The notes under the pieces are model-generated. The model searched no databases, was not told the DNA's origin, and saw nothing but the letters and a program-made list of their open reading frames with translations. Shown piece after piece: positions 1 through 8,227 of a stretch of DNA of 64,000 nucleotides (position 1 is the first letter of the stretch; the number at the start of each line of letters is the position of its first letter). The position numbers were made by a program, and so were the translations under genes. Location of the stretch: contig NZ_AZXF01000014.1 in assembly GCF_000515115.1 (NCBI RefSeq), positions 1-64,000 of the forward strand. Reading direction: 5' to 3'. The stretch comes from Nocardiopsis sp. CNT312 (GTDB taxonomy: Bacteria; Actinomycetota; Actinomycetes; Streptosporangiales; Streptosporangiaceae).

Positions 1-92
1 CCGCTGCGGCTGGCCGGGTCCCGACGGGCGTCCACGGTCATCCGGGTGGCGCGTTCGCGCAGCTCATCGGGGTATTTCCTCGGTGCTGGCAT
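1..92 (-). CDS. IS3-family transposase OrfA, N-terminal fragment (cut by window edge)
   Basis: The minus strand reads MPAPRKYPDELRERATRMTV and continues off the window. This is the characteristic start of the OrfA (helix-turn-helix DNA-binding subunit) of actinobacterial IS3 elements; the DDE catalytic OrfB would lie further out. The ATG at 92 is preceded by AAGGA at a normal spacing. A second ATG in frame at 101 is possible but less well placed. Family identity rests on this short N-terminus, so it is a recognition call and not a full-length match. Confidence 0.7.
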   Translation of the reverse strand, partial: MPAPRKYPDELRERATRMTVDARRDPASRS

Positions 93-128
93 GTCTCTCA
101 TCCTTCCCAGGTTTGAGAGCCTCCATCA
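1..128 (-). mobile_element. IS3-family insertion sequence, left end only
   Basis: The window opens inside an insertion sequence read on the minus strand. The only coding part visible is the first 30 codons of an IS3-type orfA. A terminal inverted repeat cannot be proven because the other end lies outside the window. A TGATGGAGG stretch on the minus strand beginning at 128 would suit an IS3-type end, which usually starts with TG, so 128 is only a suggested boundary. Confidence 0.5.
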
Positions 129-161
129 CACCCGGCACGAGACACACCAGAGCAAAAGCGC

Positions 162-533
162 TTAGATCAGGGCCTTTCGCGTGTGCGGCCGGGGCAGCCC
201 GGGGCCGTTCCTGAAGGAGACCGACAGGGGTGCCAGGTGGTAGGCGCTGTGTTCGGCCTCTTGTGCCACGAACATCCGCGATTCGGGATCGGCGGAGACG
301 TATTCCAGGGTGGGTGGAACCGAGACCGGGCCACCGAGGAAGACGCGCCCGGTCAGCGGGGCGGAGCCTGCGGAGACCGGCCGTACCGGCGAAGAGGCGT
401 GTCCGGCCCTCGGGTTCCGTCCTCCGAATCCGGCCCCGGGGGCGACTCGGCCAGTTCCGGAGGAGCGAACTGGAATATGGGCCTCCTTCGGGAGGAAACA
501 CCTGGTATGGGGAAATACCCGGCAATGCCCGCC
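162..533 (-). pseudogene. Remnant of an unknown gene, 3' part only
   Basis: On the minus strand, the frame ending at the TAA at 162-164 has coding character with GC-rich third positions (for example PLTGRVFLGG, then VSVPPTLEYVSADP and AQEAEHSAYHLAPL). Going upstream the frame stays open to a TAG near 533 but contains no ATG, GTG or TTG that would give a full gene; the first ATG lies deep inside the good part. The likely reading is a gene whose 5' half has decayed. The family is not recognised. It lies between the IS end and the riboswitch-controlled exporter genes, so insertion-associated damage is a reasonable inference. A non-canonical start (CTG) cannot be excluded. Confidence 0.4.
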
Positions 534-693
534 CTAGTCGTTTCTCCGGTACCGCGAAGATGATCGGAACAGACGGGCGAACACCTGCCGAACGGCGTCG
601 TCACCCGGGAAGCCGAGGCACTGTGACGGCTCTGACGTGCCGTGGCCGTTCCGGGCCGGGTAGTGTCGGTCACCGGAGCCCGGCGATCGGGTT

Positions 694-734
694 CGCGGAC
701 GAGGGAGCAGTACCCGCACCACGACAAGACTGCC
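694..734 (+). promoter_or_regulatory. Guanidine-III (ykkC-III) riboswitch
   Basis: The region contains the conserved GGACGAGG (697-704), GCAGTACCCGC (707-717) and ACGACAAGACTGC (721-733) blocks of the guanidine-III class. The H-type pseudoknot pairing is visible: GCGG 695-698 with CCGC 714-717, and GCAGT 707-711 with ACTGC 729-733. It ends about 18 nt before the ATG at 752 and abuts the GAAGGGG ribosome-binding site (737-743), which suits control of translation. The downstream genes are SMR exporters of the guanidinium-export type, the standard partner of this RNA. Recognised by eye from the consensus; a covariance-model search was not run. Confidence 0.88.
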
Positions 735-751
735 ACGAAGGGGTCACCGTC

Positions 752-1066
752 ATGGCGTGGATCGTGCTCATCGTCTCGGGCATGCTGGAGGCCGTCTGGG
801 CCGCGGCGCTGTCCGCCTCCCAGGGGTTCAGGCACCGGCGCCCCACCCTGCTGTTCTTCGTCTCTCTCGGCCTGAGCATGGGTGGCCTCTCCTGGGCCAT
901 GACCTCCCTGCCCACCGGCACCGCCTACGCGGTCTGGGTCGGTGTCGGCGCCACCCTGACGGTGTTCTGGGGGGTCTTCAGCGGTCAGGAGCGGATGACC
1001 GCCGCCCGGCTCCTGCTGCTGCTCCTGCTGGTCGGATCGGTCATCGGCCTGAAGGCGGTGAGCTGA
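752..1066 (+). CDS. SMR-family guanidinium exporter, subunit 1 (SugE/Gdx-like)
   Basis: A 104-residue protein with four predicted membrane helices, the standard size of the small multidrug resistance family. The membrane glutamate that couples proton and substrate movement is E13 (IVSGMLEAVW), and the GTAYAVWVGVGA segment in helix 3 is typical of the SugE/Gdx branch. SMR proteins work as antiparallel dimers; here a second SMR gene follows after 1 nt, so a heterodimer is likely. The ATG at 752 has a GAAGGGG Shine-Dalgarno and sits directly behind a guanidine-III riboswitch, so the substrate is most probably guanidinium and expression is probably guanidine-induced. The usual GES segment after helix 3 is altered to SGQER. 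Confidence 0.9.
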   Translation: MAWIVLIVSGMLEAVWAAALSASQGFRHRRPTLLFFVSLGLSMGGLSWAMTSLPTGTAYAVWVGVGATLTVFWGVFSGQERMTAARLLLLLLLVGSVIGLKAVS

Positions 1067-1067
1067 C

Positions 1068-1472
1068 GTGCCGTGGTTCGTCCTGCTCGCCAGCGCCGTG
1101 TTCGAGGCCGCCTGGGCCACCGCGCTGGGCATGTCGGACGGTTTCTCCCGCCCCGGGCCCACGGCCGTGTTCCTCGTCACCCTGACCATCAGCATGCTCG
1201 GCCTCGGCTGGTCCGCCAAACACATAACGATCGGCACCGCCTACGCTGTGTGGGTCGGTGTCGGTGCAGCCCTCACTGTCGCCTGCGCGATGGCCACCGG
1301 AGCAGAGAGCGCCTCACCCGTCAAGGTCGTCTTCATCGCCGGGATCGTCGCCGCGGTGATCGGGCTTAAGCTCGTCCCGGAAAGCCCGCGGACCGGTCCC
1401 AGGCGGAGCCCCGAGAAGGGCCGGGCACCGGGCGGCGCCCCCACGCACAGCCCGGAGTCCGACCGGAGGTAA
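1068..1472 (+). CDS. SMR-family guanidinium exporter, subunit 2
   Basis: A 134-residue protein starting with GTG one nucleotide after the stop of subunit 1, so the two are translationally coupled. Residues 1-105 form a four-helix SMR protein with the coupling glutamate E13 (SAVFEAAW), the GTAYAVWVGVGA helix and a normal GAESAS loop. The last 30 residues are a charged, proline-rich cytoplasmic tail absent from ordinary SMR proteins. Together with subunit 1 it should form an asymmetric dimer exporting guanidinium in exchange for protons. The shared leader riboswitch at 694-734 controls both. The name depends on the riboswitch; on sequence alone a multidrug (EbrAB-like) pair would remain possible. 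Confidence 0.88.
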   Translation: MPWFVLLASAVFEAAWATALGMSDGFSRPGPTAVFLVTLTISMLGLGWSAKHITIGTAYAVWVGVGAALTVACAMATGAESASPVKVVFIAGIVAAVIGLKLVPESPRTGPRRSPEKGRAPGGAPTHSPESDRR

Positions 1473-1559
1473 ACGCCGCGCCGACGGTGTGCCCCGGCCT
1501 TCTCCGGCCGGAGCGCCGCGAACCCCCGCCAACACAGCGTGCACAGACAGGATGACCGA

Positions 1560-3647
1560 ATGCGCCCGAACCTCACCCGGCGTTCGACCCCGTTGTCGGC
1601 CCCCGAGACCGGGGAGGGATGCCCTCCCGCGCCGCCGGCTGGGGACGGTCGGCGCTTCCGCCCCGAGGTCCAGGGGCTGCGCGCCCTGGCGGTCCTGCTC
1701 GTCCTGGTGTACCACCTGGACGAGCGGCTCCTGCCCGGCGGCTATGTCGGCGTCGACGTCTTCTTCGTCATCTCCGGTTTCCTGATCACGTCTCTGCTGT
1801 ACCGCGAGGCGACCGGGAACGGCCGGGTCTCGCTGGTCCGCTTCTACGTGCGCCGAGTCCGGCGGCTCCTGCCCGCCTCGATCGTCGTGCTCGTGGTGAC
1901 CGGCACCGCCTCGCTCCTGCTGCTGCCGATCACCCGTGTCGCTGACACCGCCTGGCAGCTCATCGCCTCCGCGGCCTACGTCGAGAACCTCTACCTCGCC
2001 GACCAGGCCGTGGACTACCTCGCCGCGGAGACCCCGCCCAGCCCCGTGCAGCACTTCTGGTCGCTGTCGGTGGAGGAACAGTTCTACGTCGTCTGGCCGC
2101 TGCTGTTCGCCCTCTGGCTGCCGGCCCGGCGGCTCTGGCGCAGCGGAACGGCGGTCCTGGTCGCCTTGCTGGGCGGGGTCTTCGCCCTGTCCCTGGCCGC
2201 CTCCGTCTTCCAGGTGGGAGGCGCGACGGCCTACTTCCTTCCCACTACACGGGCCTGGGAGCTCGCCGCCGGCGGCCTGCTGGCCATCGCCCTGGCCCAC
2301 GGCCGACTGCCCGCTGCGCTGCGGCCGTTCCTGGGCTGGGCCGGCCTGGCGGCGATCGTCAGCTCGGCCGCGCTCTACGACTCCGGGACCGTCTTCCCCG
2401 GCTGGGCCGCCCTCCTGCCCGTGCTGGGCACGGTGGCGGTGATCGCCGCGGAGGACTCCCCCGGCCACCTGTCCGCCTCGGCGCTACTGAGCACGCGTCC
2501 GGCCCGCTTCATCGGCGACGTCTCCTACTCGCTCTACCTGTGGCACTGGCCGGTCATCATCCTCACCCTCGCGGTGCTGCAACGGGACACCCTGGGCGTG
2601 CTCGGTCTCGTCTTCGCCGCAGCACTGTCCCTGCTGCTGGCGTGGGGGTCGAAGGTGTGGGTGGAGGATCCGGTACGCGCCCGCGGCCTGGTCCCCGACG
2701 GGCGCAGGGCCCTCACTGTGGCCGTGGCCGGGCTGGCGGTGGTGAGCGCCGTGGCGGCCGCGGGTCTGGTGCAGGTGGAGCGCGCCCGCAGCGCGGAGTT
2801 CGACTCCGGCGTGCACACGGGCCCGGCGGCGCTGGGAACCTCCACCCCGTCCTCCGGGGACCTGCTGTACCCGACACCCTTGGAGGCCGCGGAGGACGTC
2901 CCCGTGGTCTACGACGACGGTTGCCAGGCCCCCCATGCGGCCACCGAACCCTTCGACGGGTGCGTGTACGGCCCCGAGGACGCCGAGACGACCGTGGCCG
3001 TCGTGGGCGACTCCCACAGCACCCAGTGGTTCCCCGCGCTGGAGGAACTCGCGCGGGAACACGGTTGGCAGCTTCTCATCCGTACCAAGTCCTCCTGCGC
3101 TTTCACGGACACGCTGCAGCTCTACGACGGCAGCCCCTACCAGGCATGCCAGGACTACAACCGCGCCGTGGTCGACGAACTGCTCCAGGCTGAGCCCGAC
3201 CTGGTGTTCACCAGCTCGTCGATCAGAACCGACCCCGCTGAGGCGGAGGCCTCCGACGCGGAGGCGAAGACGGCGGTGGCCGAGGGGATGGCGCGGTTGT
3301 GGCGTGAGGTCGCCGCCGCCGGGACCGAGGTCGTCATGATCCGGGACACGCCCCGCACCACCGGTGACGTCCTGGAGTGCCTGTCTGCCAACGGTGACGA
3401 CCTCGCACGGTGCGACCGCCCCGAGGTGGAGGCGCTGGAGCTCGGCGACCCCCAGGAGCAGGCGGTCGGCATGATCGGTGAGAACGCGGCGCTCATCGAC
3501 ATGAGCGACCGGCTCTGCGGGGAGGGCACGTGCCCGGCGGTGATCGGCAACGTGGTCGTCTACCGCGACTCCCACCACATCACCGCCACCTACGCGCGAA
3601 TGCTCTCGGAGGACCTGGGCGAGCGCGTCAGCGCGGCGCTCGGCTGA
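1560..3647 (+). CDS. Acyltransferase family 3 / SGNH fusion (OafA/YrhL-like)
   Basis: A 695-residue envelope enzyme. Residues about 35-390 are the ten-helix acyltransferase-3 domain: the QGLRALAVLLVLVYH motif with its conserved histidine, GGYVGVDVFFVISGF, and HFWSLSVEEQFYVVWPL. The C-terminal part, about 470-695, is an extracytoplasmic SGNH esterase/transferase domain with block I VVGDSHSTQWFP and a DSHH pair near the C-terminus giving the Asp-His of the triad. Such fusions move an acetyl group from cytoplasmic acetyl-CoA across the membrane to polysaccharide or peptidoglycan; the acceptor cannot be read from sequence. The ATG at 1560 is preferred; an in-frame GTG at 1539 adds seven residues. 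It shares a terminator with the convergent gene. Confidence 0.9.
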   Translation: MRPNLTRRSTPLSAPETGEGCPPAPPAGDGRRFRPEVQGLRALAVLLVLVYHLDERLLPGGYVGVDVFFVISGFLITSLLYREATGNGRVSLVRFYVRRVRRLLPASIVVLVVTGTASLLLLPITRVADTAWQLIASAAYVENLYLADQAVDYLAAETPPSPVQHFWSLSVEEQFYVVWPLLFALWLPARRLWRSGTAVLVALLGGVFALSLAASVFQVGGATAYFLPTTRAWELAAGGLLAIALAHGRLPAALRPFLGWAGLAAIVSSAALYDSGTVFPGWAALLPVLGTVAVIAAEDSPGHLSASALLSTRPARFIGDVSYSLYLWHWPVIILTLAVLQRDTLGVLGLVFAAALSLLLAWGSKVWVEDPVRARGLVPDGRRALTVAVAGLAVVSAVAAAGLVQVERARSAEFDSGVHTGPAALGTSTPSSGDLLYPTPLEAAEDVPVVYDDGCQAPHAATEPFDGCVYGPEDAETTVAVVGDSHSTQWFPALEELAREHGWQLLIRTKSSCAFTDTLQLYDGSPYQACQDYNRAVVDELLQAEPDLVFTSSSIRTDPAEAEASDAEAKTAVAEGMARLWREVAAAGTEVVMIRDTPRTTGDVLECLSANGDDLARCDRPEVEALELGDPQEQAVGMIGENAALIDMSDRLCGEGTCPAVIGNVVVYRDSHHITATYARMLSEDLGERVSAALG

Positions 3648-3670
3648 GCGGGGCGGGCCGCGCTCAGCCG
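3641..3670. terminator. Bidirectional terminator containing both stop codons
   Basis: CGGCTGAGCG (3641-3650) and CGCTCAGCCG (3661-3670) form a perfect 10-bp stem with a 10-nt loop. The TGA of the acyltransferase gene (3645-3647) and the stop of the convergent minus-strand gene (3664-3666) both lie inside the stem arms, so one symmetrical hairpin serves both transcripts. Confidence 0.75.
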
Positions 3671-4695
3671 TCGGTTCCCGACTGTGTGCCGCCACCGTCG
3701 GGCTCCGCTGTCCGCACGGTCTCCGGGAAGAGGACGCGCAGCCGGTGCGCCACTTCGGTGAACCCGGCGCCCGCGAGCAGGTCCACCTGCTCGCGGGCGA
3801 AGTCCGCCCGCCGCTCCTCCTCCGTGGAGTCGATGAGGCCGCGGACGATCGCCACCTGCACGTCCTGTTCGGCGGCGGCCCCGGCCGCGGCGCCCTCGGC
3901 CGGCCACCAGTAGCTCTCGTACCCCTCCTCGTCGACGTCGCTGCCGGGGCCGCGCTCCGACGGCGGCCCGGCGTCGAAGGGGGTGAGCTCCTCCAGTTCC
4001 GCCAGATCGCCGGTCTCCTCCGGAGGCGCGGTCGGCGGGAAGGGGTGCGGGTCCAGACCGTCCTCGGCGGCGCGGATCGCCTCCCACAACTCCCGGTCCT
4101 TGCGCAGACCCGCGAGTCTGCGGAGGCGCTCGGCGTCCGCGTCCGGGAGGCGCAGCCGTACGTCCTCGGCCCACGTGACGATCCCCGTGCCGGGCACCGG
4201 CCGCTCGGCGGCGAGCAGCGCGCCGAGTTCGCACTCGGCCGGACCGGCGTCGCAGGGCGAGACCTCGCGGGCGAGGTCGGCGGCAGCGGTCACCACGGCG
4301 TGCACGGCGGGGGCCGCCGGGTTGCGCAGGCGCAGGTCCACGTATCCGTCCCAGCGCCAGTGGACCACGGCGGAGAACTCCAAGCGGTGGTCGGCGGCGG
4401 CGCTGCGCAGCGCGACGGTGCGCACGCGCGTGCCCGGGACCGCGTCTTCGGCTGGGTCGCTTCCGGGGCCGTCCCGGCCGACTGCGTCGGTGCCGTCGGG
4501 GGGTCCGGCCTGCTGCGCGCCGCTAGGGGGCACCGGGCGGCGTGTCCGGGGGAGCAGGGCGGCGGCCAAGAGAAGGGCGGGACCCCACAGCAGAAGCCAT
4601 ACCGGGGGGAGGAGGTAGGCACCGCAGGGGGCGATGAGCAGGAGCGCGCCGAGGGCCAGGGCTCGCGGACGGAGGACGGGGGACACGGCGGGCAC
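3664..4695 (-). CDS. Membrane protein of unknown function
   Basis: A 343-residue protein of no family I recognise. Residues about 10-50 hold two closely spaced hydrophobic helices (ALALGALLLIAPCGAYLLPP, then VWLLLWGPALLLAAALL), followed by an alanine- and acid-rich, mostly cytoplasmic region of about 290 residues. A middle segment (about 105-220) looks globular and mixed alpha/beta; residues about 225-280 are low-complexity and acidic with a YESYWWPAEG insert; the last 60 residues resemble a helical bundle (IVRGLIDSTEEERRADFAREQ). It is single, convergent with the acyltransferase gene. Codon use is typical of the genome, so the reading frame is sound although the function is unknown. Confidence 0.65.
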   Translation of the reverse strand: MPAVSPVLRPRALALGALLLIAPCGAYLLPPVWLLLWGPALLLAAALLPRTRRPVPPSGAQQAGPPDGTDAVGRDGPGSDPAEDAVPGTRVRTVALRSAAADHRLEFSAVVHWRWDGYVDLRLRNPAAPAVHAVVTAAADLAREVSPCDAGPAECELGALLAAERPVPGTGIVTWAEDVRLRLPDADAERLRRLAGLRKDRELWEAIRAAEDGLDPHPFPPTAPPEETGDLAELEELTPFDAGPPSERGPGSDVDEEGYESYWWPAEGAAAGAAAEQDVQVAIVRGLIDSTEEERRADFAREQVDLLAGAGFTEVAHRLRVLFPETVRTAEPDGGGTQSGTDG

Positions 4696-5354
4696 GTCTC
4701 CTCTCGCGGTGCGTGGTGGGGGCGGGAACGGGCGGCCCCGGCGTCCGGCGGGGCCGCTTGCGCACCAGTCTGCCGGAGTGCCCGGCTTCGGGAGGCGGTA
4801 ACGGCCCTCTTCGCGGGGAAAAGCGCGGAACGCGCCACCCGGTTTCGGGGGCCCTCCCGCACAGGGGCCCGTCCCGGTCCGGGCCAGGGGGCCGGGAGCC
4901 CGGGGGGCGGCTGTCCGGGGGGAGCCGCCTCCGTGCGGGGGGCCGGCGGGTCACAGGGGCCGATCAACCGTCGGGGCCAGGAGGGGGAGGCACGTGGGGA
5001 CTTCTCCTTTCGGTGTTCCGGCCGCCCCGGACGAAAACGGAGCAAAAAGGCCGGATGAGGAGGGGCGCCGCTGTTCGAACACGTTCTACGGTGGCACCAA
5101 CGGCCGGGGCGATCAAATCGACCTGTGGAAAAACACACGCGGAACACCGCCCTACCGTGCGGCGGGGCGGAGAACACATGTATCGACCGATGGCCGCACT
5201 GATGGCGTCGAAGCACGCATCGGGTGCGCGGATTCCTGATACCGGTATGTCGGCGCGGCCTTCTCGGGGGATCGGCCCTGGCTGCCTTTGCGTCCCCTGG
5301 TCACCTGCCCGGGGCCGGCCGCCGACGAGGAGCGGCGCCCGGCGGCTCGCGCGC
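4696..5354. other. Gene-free interval (about 660 nt)
   Basis: The promoter of the minus-strand gene ending at 3664 should lie in the left part. The right half (5040-5240) is less G+C-rich. No open frame shows convincing codon use. A TTCGAACACGTTC motif near 5074 resembles a LexA box but has the wrong spacing. No RNA gene recognised. Confidence 0.5.
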
Positions 5355-5765
5355 TCAGTTCTCCGAGGCGGCCTTCCGGTCGGACTTCTTCGGTCCGGTC
5401 CCGGCCCCGGCGTTGTCCCGGTCGAACGCCTCCTGGGCCCGGCCGTCGCGCTCCCAGGTGACGAAGCGCTCACTCTCGCCCAGGAGCATGGTGGTGAGCC
5501 ACACGGCGGCACCGACGTCGTCGGTGATACCCAGCAGCGGCACCAGGAGTTCGGGGATGAAGTCGACCGGGGAGAGGATGTAGACCACCAAGAGGATCAT
5601 CCCGGCGAACTTGGCGGGGGTGAGCTCCTTGTAGTGCCCCTTGGCCCGGGCACCGATCATTCTCGGAACGGCCTTCACCCGCTGCCACACGGAGATGTCG
5701 CCGCGGGTGTTCTGGACGACCTGCCAGGCGGCGGCGCCCGCCGCGGCCCGATTCTCCTTGCGCAT
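5355..5765 (-). CDS. YkvA/DUF1232 family membrane protein
   Basis: A 136-residue protein with the DUF1232 core in the middle: KFAGMILLVVYILSPVDFIP, then LGITDDVGAAVWLTTML. The SPVDFIPE and DD segments are the family signature. The short helices probably lie at the inner face of the membrane. The role of the family is unknown; links to envelope stress and membrane homeostasis are only suggestive. The C-terminus (about 105-136) is a charged, flexible tail. The ATG at 5765 has a strong GAGGAGGAG ribosome-binding site; a longer in-frame reading from 5942 has no such support. It stands alone, transcribed leftward. Confidence 0.82.
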   Translation of the reverse strand: MRKENRAAAGAAAWQVVQNTRGDISVWQRVKAVPRMIGARAKGHYKELTPAKFAGMILLVVYILSPVDFIPELLVPLLGITDDVGAAVWLTTMLLGESERFVTWERDGRAQEAFDRDNAGAGTGPKKSDRKAASEN

Positions 5766-6347
5766 CGTTCTCCTCCTCGGGGGGACACACCGCTTCTCAC
5801 GATGTGACGTGATCGGCGCCTGATTCGTTCCCCGGTCCCGGCAGGCCAACCACGGTCCGGGGTCTCGAAACGGCGCCGTGTCCGTCCTCACCCCGCACTC
5901 CTCCGTCCACAGATTCCGGAGGAGGTGTTGAGACCACCGCACACCTGCGGGATCCTTGGATCGTCACAGCGCCGGAGAACAGGGCGCACGCCCTCCCACA
6001 CGACCCCTTTTCCCGACCACTAGCGATCACGCCCCGCTTTGTCCACGGCGTGGCCACATCCGGCCATGACCCATACGACATTTCGGCGGGTACACAACCT
6101 CCCATCCACTCTCCGATCCCCACTGCCAGCACCGGAACCCGAAATACCGGCCACGGCCCTCCCACCACACCGCCGACCGCCTCGGGCACCGCCCGATTCC
6201 CACAGCCGAAAGGGGCGAATACGAGGACTCCCCCGCTGAGCCACACATTCGTTACGATGCGTCCGAGCGGCTTCTCCGAACGGCAATGCCGGACCGGACC
6301 GGACATCCCGTCAGCCCCCAGCGCTCAGAACCGATGGAGCTTGCCCA
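5766..6347. other. Gene-free interval (about 580 nt) between divergent genes
   Basis: It separates the leftward YkvA gene from the rightward pilus operon and should hold both promoters. The stretch from about 5980 to 6350 is noticeably less G+C-rich than flanking genes. Open frames here have poor codon use and no good ribosome-binding site. Confidence 0.5.
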
Positions 6348-7379
6348 GTGTCCAATGCCCTTCCACGCTCGGCGACGACCGTCGCCCTGTTGGCGGACGT
6401 CCCCAGCACGGGCCACGTGGGTGAGGTCCGGGCACGGCGGTTCACGATGCACGGCGACGGTATCGGCGAACGCAGCGCGGAGTTCGTCTCCTTCGCCCAG
6501 CAGGAGCTCGCCGCCGGACGCAAGGTCGTCGCCCTCTACCCCGCCTGGCGCGCCGAACGCCCCGAACGCGCGATCAACTTCGTACGCGGCGCCGCGGGCA
6601 CCGACCATGTCGCCGGGATGGCCCTGAACCTCTCCCCACTGGCCCTGTCACTGATCGCCGACCAGCTCGCCTACCTCGCCCCCTACCTCCCCCCGGGGAT
6701 GGTCGCCGCGCTCTGCGAGGAACTGCCCCGGCACATCCTGGCCGGCGCATGGCTGCGCTCGGTCTCCAACCTGTCCACCATCCCCACCTCCCTGCGCCAG
6801 CACATGGGCTCCTACGCGCCGTCGGTCTCCTTCCTCGCCTACTGCGCCCCCATCGCCCGCGTGGAACGCCTGCGCCCCTCCGACCCGGTGGGGTCGCTGC
6901 CCTTCCAGCCCGTGCAGCCGGTCCAACTGCTGTGCTCCACACCGGACCCGGGGATCACCCGGACCTTCGACGACCACCTACCGCCCGCCGTCCGCCCCGT
7001 GGCCACCCGCAGCCTGCCCGCCCAGCCGCTGGGACCCGAGTACTGGGGCAGCGCCAGGTACGTGGAGTTCGTGGCGCTGAGCGCCCACCCCCAAGCGCTG
7101 GCCTACGCGGCCGGCTCCATCCGCGCCTCGGCCTGCTCCTGGTGCGGTGAGCCCACGGCCGCCCCGCGCTGCCCCTTCTGCTCCGCCACCGCCTCACGGA
7201 CCCCGGTGCCGCCGATCGGCGGGCAGCCCGCGCCGGCCCCCGACGGCCGCGCCGCCCCCCGCACCGCGCAGGACCCCCCGCCGGCCACCGACGCCTCCGC
7301 CCCGGCTCCCCCGCCCCAGACCCCGCCGGTCCCGGGACCGCCTCCCCAGTCCGACCCCCACCGGTCCTACTCCCACTAG
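6348..7379 (+). CDS. Unknown protein heading the Tad pilus operon
   Basis: A 343-residue protein starting with GTG, with GGAG about 10 nt upstream, and 53 nt in front of the CpaB gene. No known family recognised. Residues about 10-235 look globular (for example RAINFVRGAAGTDHVAGMAL, then LADQLAYLAPYLPPG-like helices). Near residues 260-280 there is a C-x2-C-x8-C-x2-C pattern (CSWCG and CPFC) that suits a small zinc ribbon. The last 60 residues are a proline/alanine-rich tail. No signal peptide or membrane helix is apparent, so a cytoplasmic role is inferred. Its place as first gene suggests an assembly or regulatory factor for the pilus. Confidence 0.7.
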   Translation: MSNALPRSATTVALLADVPSTGHVGEVRARRFTMHGDGIGERSAEFVSFAQQELAAGRKVVALYPAWRAERPERAINFVRGAAGTDHVAGMALNLSPLALSLIADQLAYLAPYLPPGMVAALCEELPRHILAGAWLRSVSNLSTIPTSLRQHMGSYAPSVSFLAYCAPIARVERLRPSDPVGSLPFQPVQPVQLLCSTPDPGITRTFDDHLPPAVRPVATRSLPAQPLGPEYWGSARYVEFVALSAHPQALAYAAGSIRASACSWCGEPTAAPRCPFCSATASRTPVPPIGGQPAPAPDGRAAPRTAQDPPPATDASAPAPPPQTPPVPGPPPQSDPHRSYSH

Positions 7380-7432
7380 CGCTCTGTCCGCCTCGCGCGC
7401 CGCCCGATGACAAGGAAACGAAAGAGCCGTCC

Positions 7433-8224
7433 ATGATGAACCCCCGCCAGCGACGAGGCGTCCTGCTCATGACCGTGGCGGCGATCGGTGCCGTCGCCGT
7501 GTTCGCCTCCGTGTTCACCTACCTCAGCTCCCAGCAGGAGCGGCTCGGCGACACCGCCACCGTCCTGCGCCTGGCGGCGGACGTGGACGCCTACCAACCC
7601 ATCGGGGAGGAGTCCGTCGAGGCCGTCCAGGTGCCCCGCCTGTACTTCGACCCGGAGATCTTCATCACCGACCTCTCCGAGGTGGAGACCCCCGCCGACC
7701 AACAACTGGTCGCCGCCGCCCACCTCAGGGAGGGCGTCTACCTCCAGCAGGGCATGGTGCTGCCCCAGCCCACCCTCACCGAGGGCGAACGCGAGATCGC
7801 CATCATGGTCAACGCCGAGACCGGTGTGGCCGGCAAGGTCACCCGCGGCTCCATCGTGGACATCTACGGCACCTTCCAGGCCCGCGACCACGGCGAGGCG
7901 TGCGCGGTGCGCGTCATCACCGAGGTCGAGGTCCTCGACATCGGTGAGCTGCGGCCCCAGGAGAGCCCGACCGGCGGCGTGTCCGGGGTCGTCCCCGTCA
8001 CGTTCCGGCTCGAACCCGAGGACTCGCTCCGGCTCACCTACGCCGAGGACTTCTCCTCCACGCTGCGCCTTGCCCTGGTCGGCCCCGAGGGCGGCGGCTC
8101 CCTCGGCTCCGGTGACTTCTGCAGCGGCGACTTCGACGAAATCATCGGTGCCGGGGACGGCACGGGAGACGCGGGCGGCGACCCCCTGGTCCCCGACCAG
8201 CGGCGCGCGCCGGAGAGGGGATAG
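7433..8224 (+). CDS. cpaB: Flp pilus assembly protein CpaB/RcpC
   Basis: A 263-residue protein with one N-terminal membrane helix (about 12-32, LLMTVAAIGAVAVFASVF), then an SAF-like domain and the RcpC/CpaB region (REIAIMVNAETGVAGKVTRG, GSIVDIYGTF). In Gram-negative bacteria CpaB acts in the periplasm with the secretin and is thought to contact peptidoglycan; no secretin exists here, as expected in a Gram-positive. The C-terminal 30 residues are Gly/Asp-rich and flexible. It begins ATG-ATG behind a purine-rich stretch and is followed after 3 nt by the TadZ gene. Confidence 0.85.
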   Translation: MMNPRQRRGVLLMTVAAIGAVAVFASVFTYLSSQQERLGDTATVLRLAADVDAYQPIGEESVEAVQVPRLYFDPEIFITDLSEVETPADQQLVAAAHLREGVYLQQGMVLPQPTLTEGEREIAIMVNAETGVAGKVTRGSIVDIYGTFQARDHGEACAVRVITEVEVLDIGELRPQESPTGGVSGVVPVTFRLEPEDSLRLTYAEDFSSTLRLALVGPEGGGSLGSGDFCSGDFDEIIGAGDGTGDAGGDPLVPDQRRAPERG

Positions 8225-8227
8225 ACC

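Noticed and set aside
5074-5088. LexA-box-like TTCGAACACGTTC
   Set aside because: The half-sites CGAAC and GTTC are separated by 2 nt, while actinobacterial and Bacillus LexA boxes have 4; no SOS-type gene follows.
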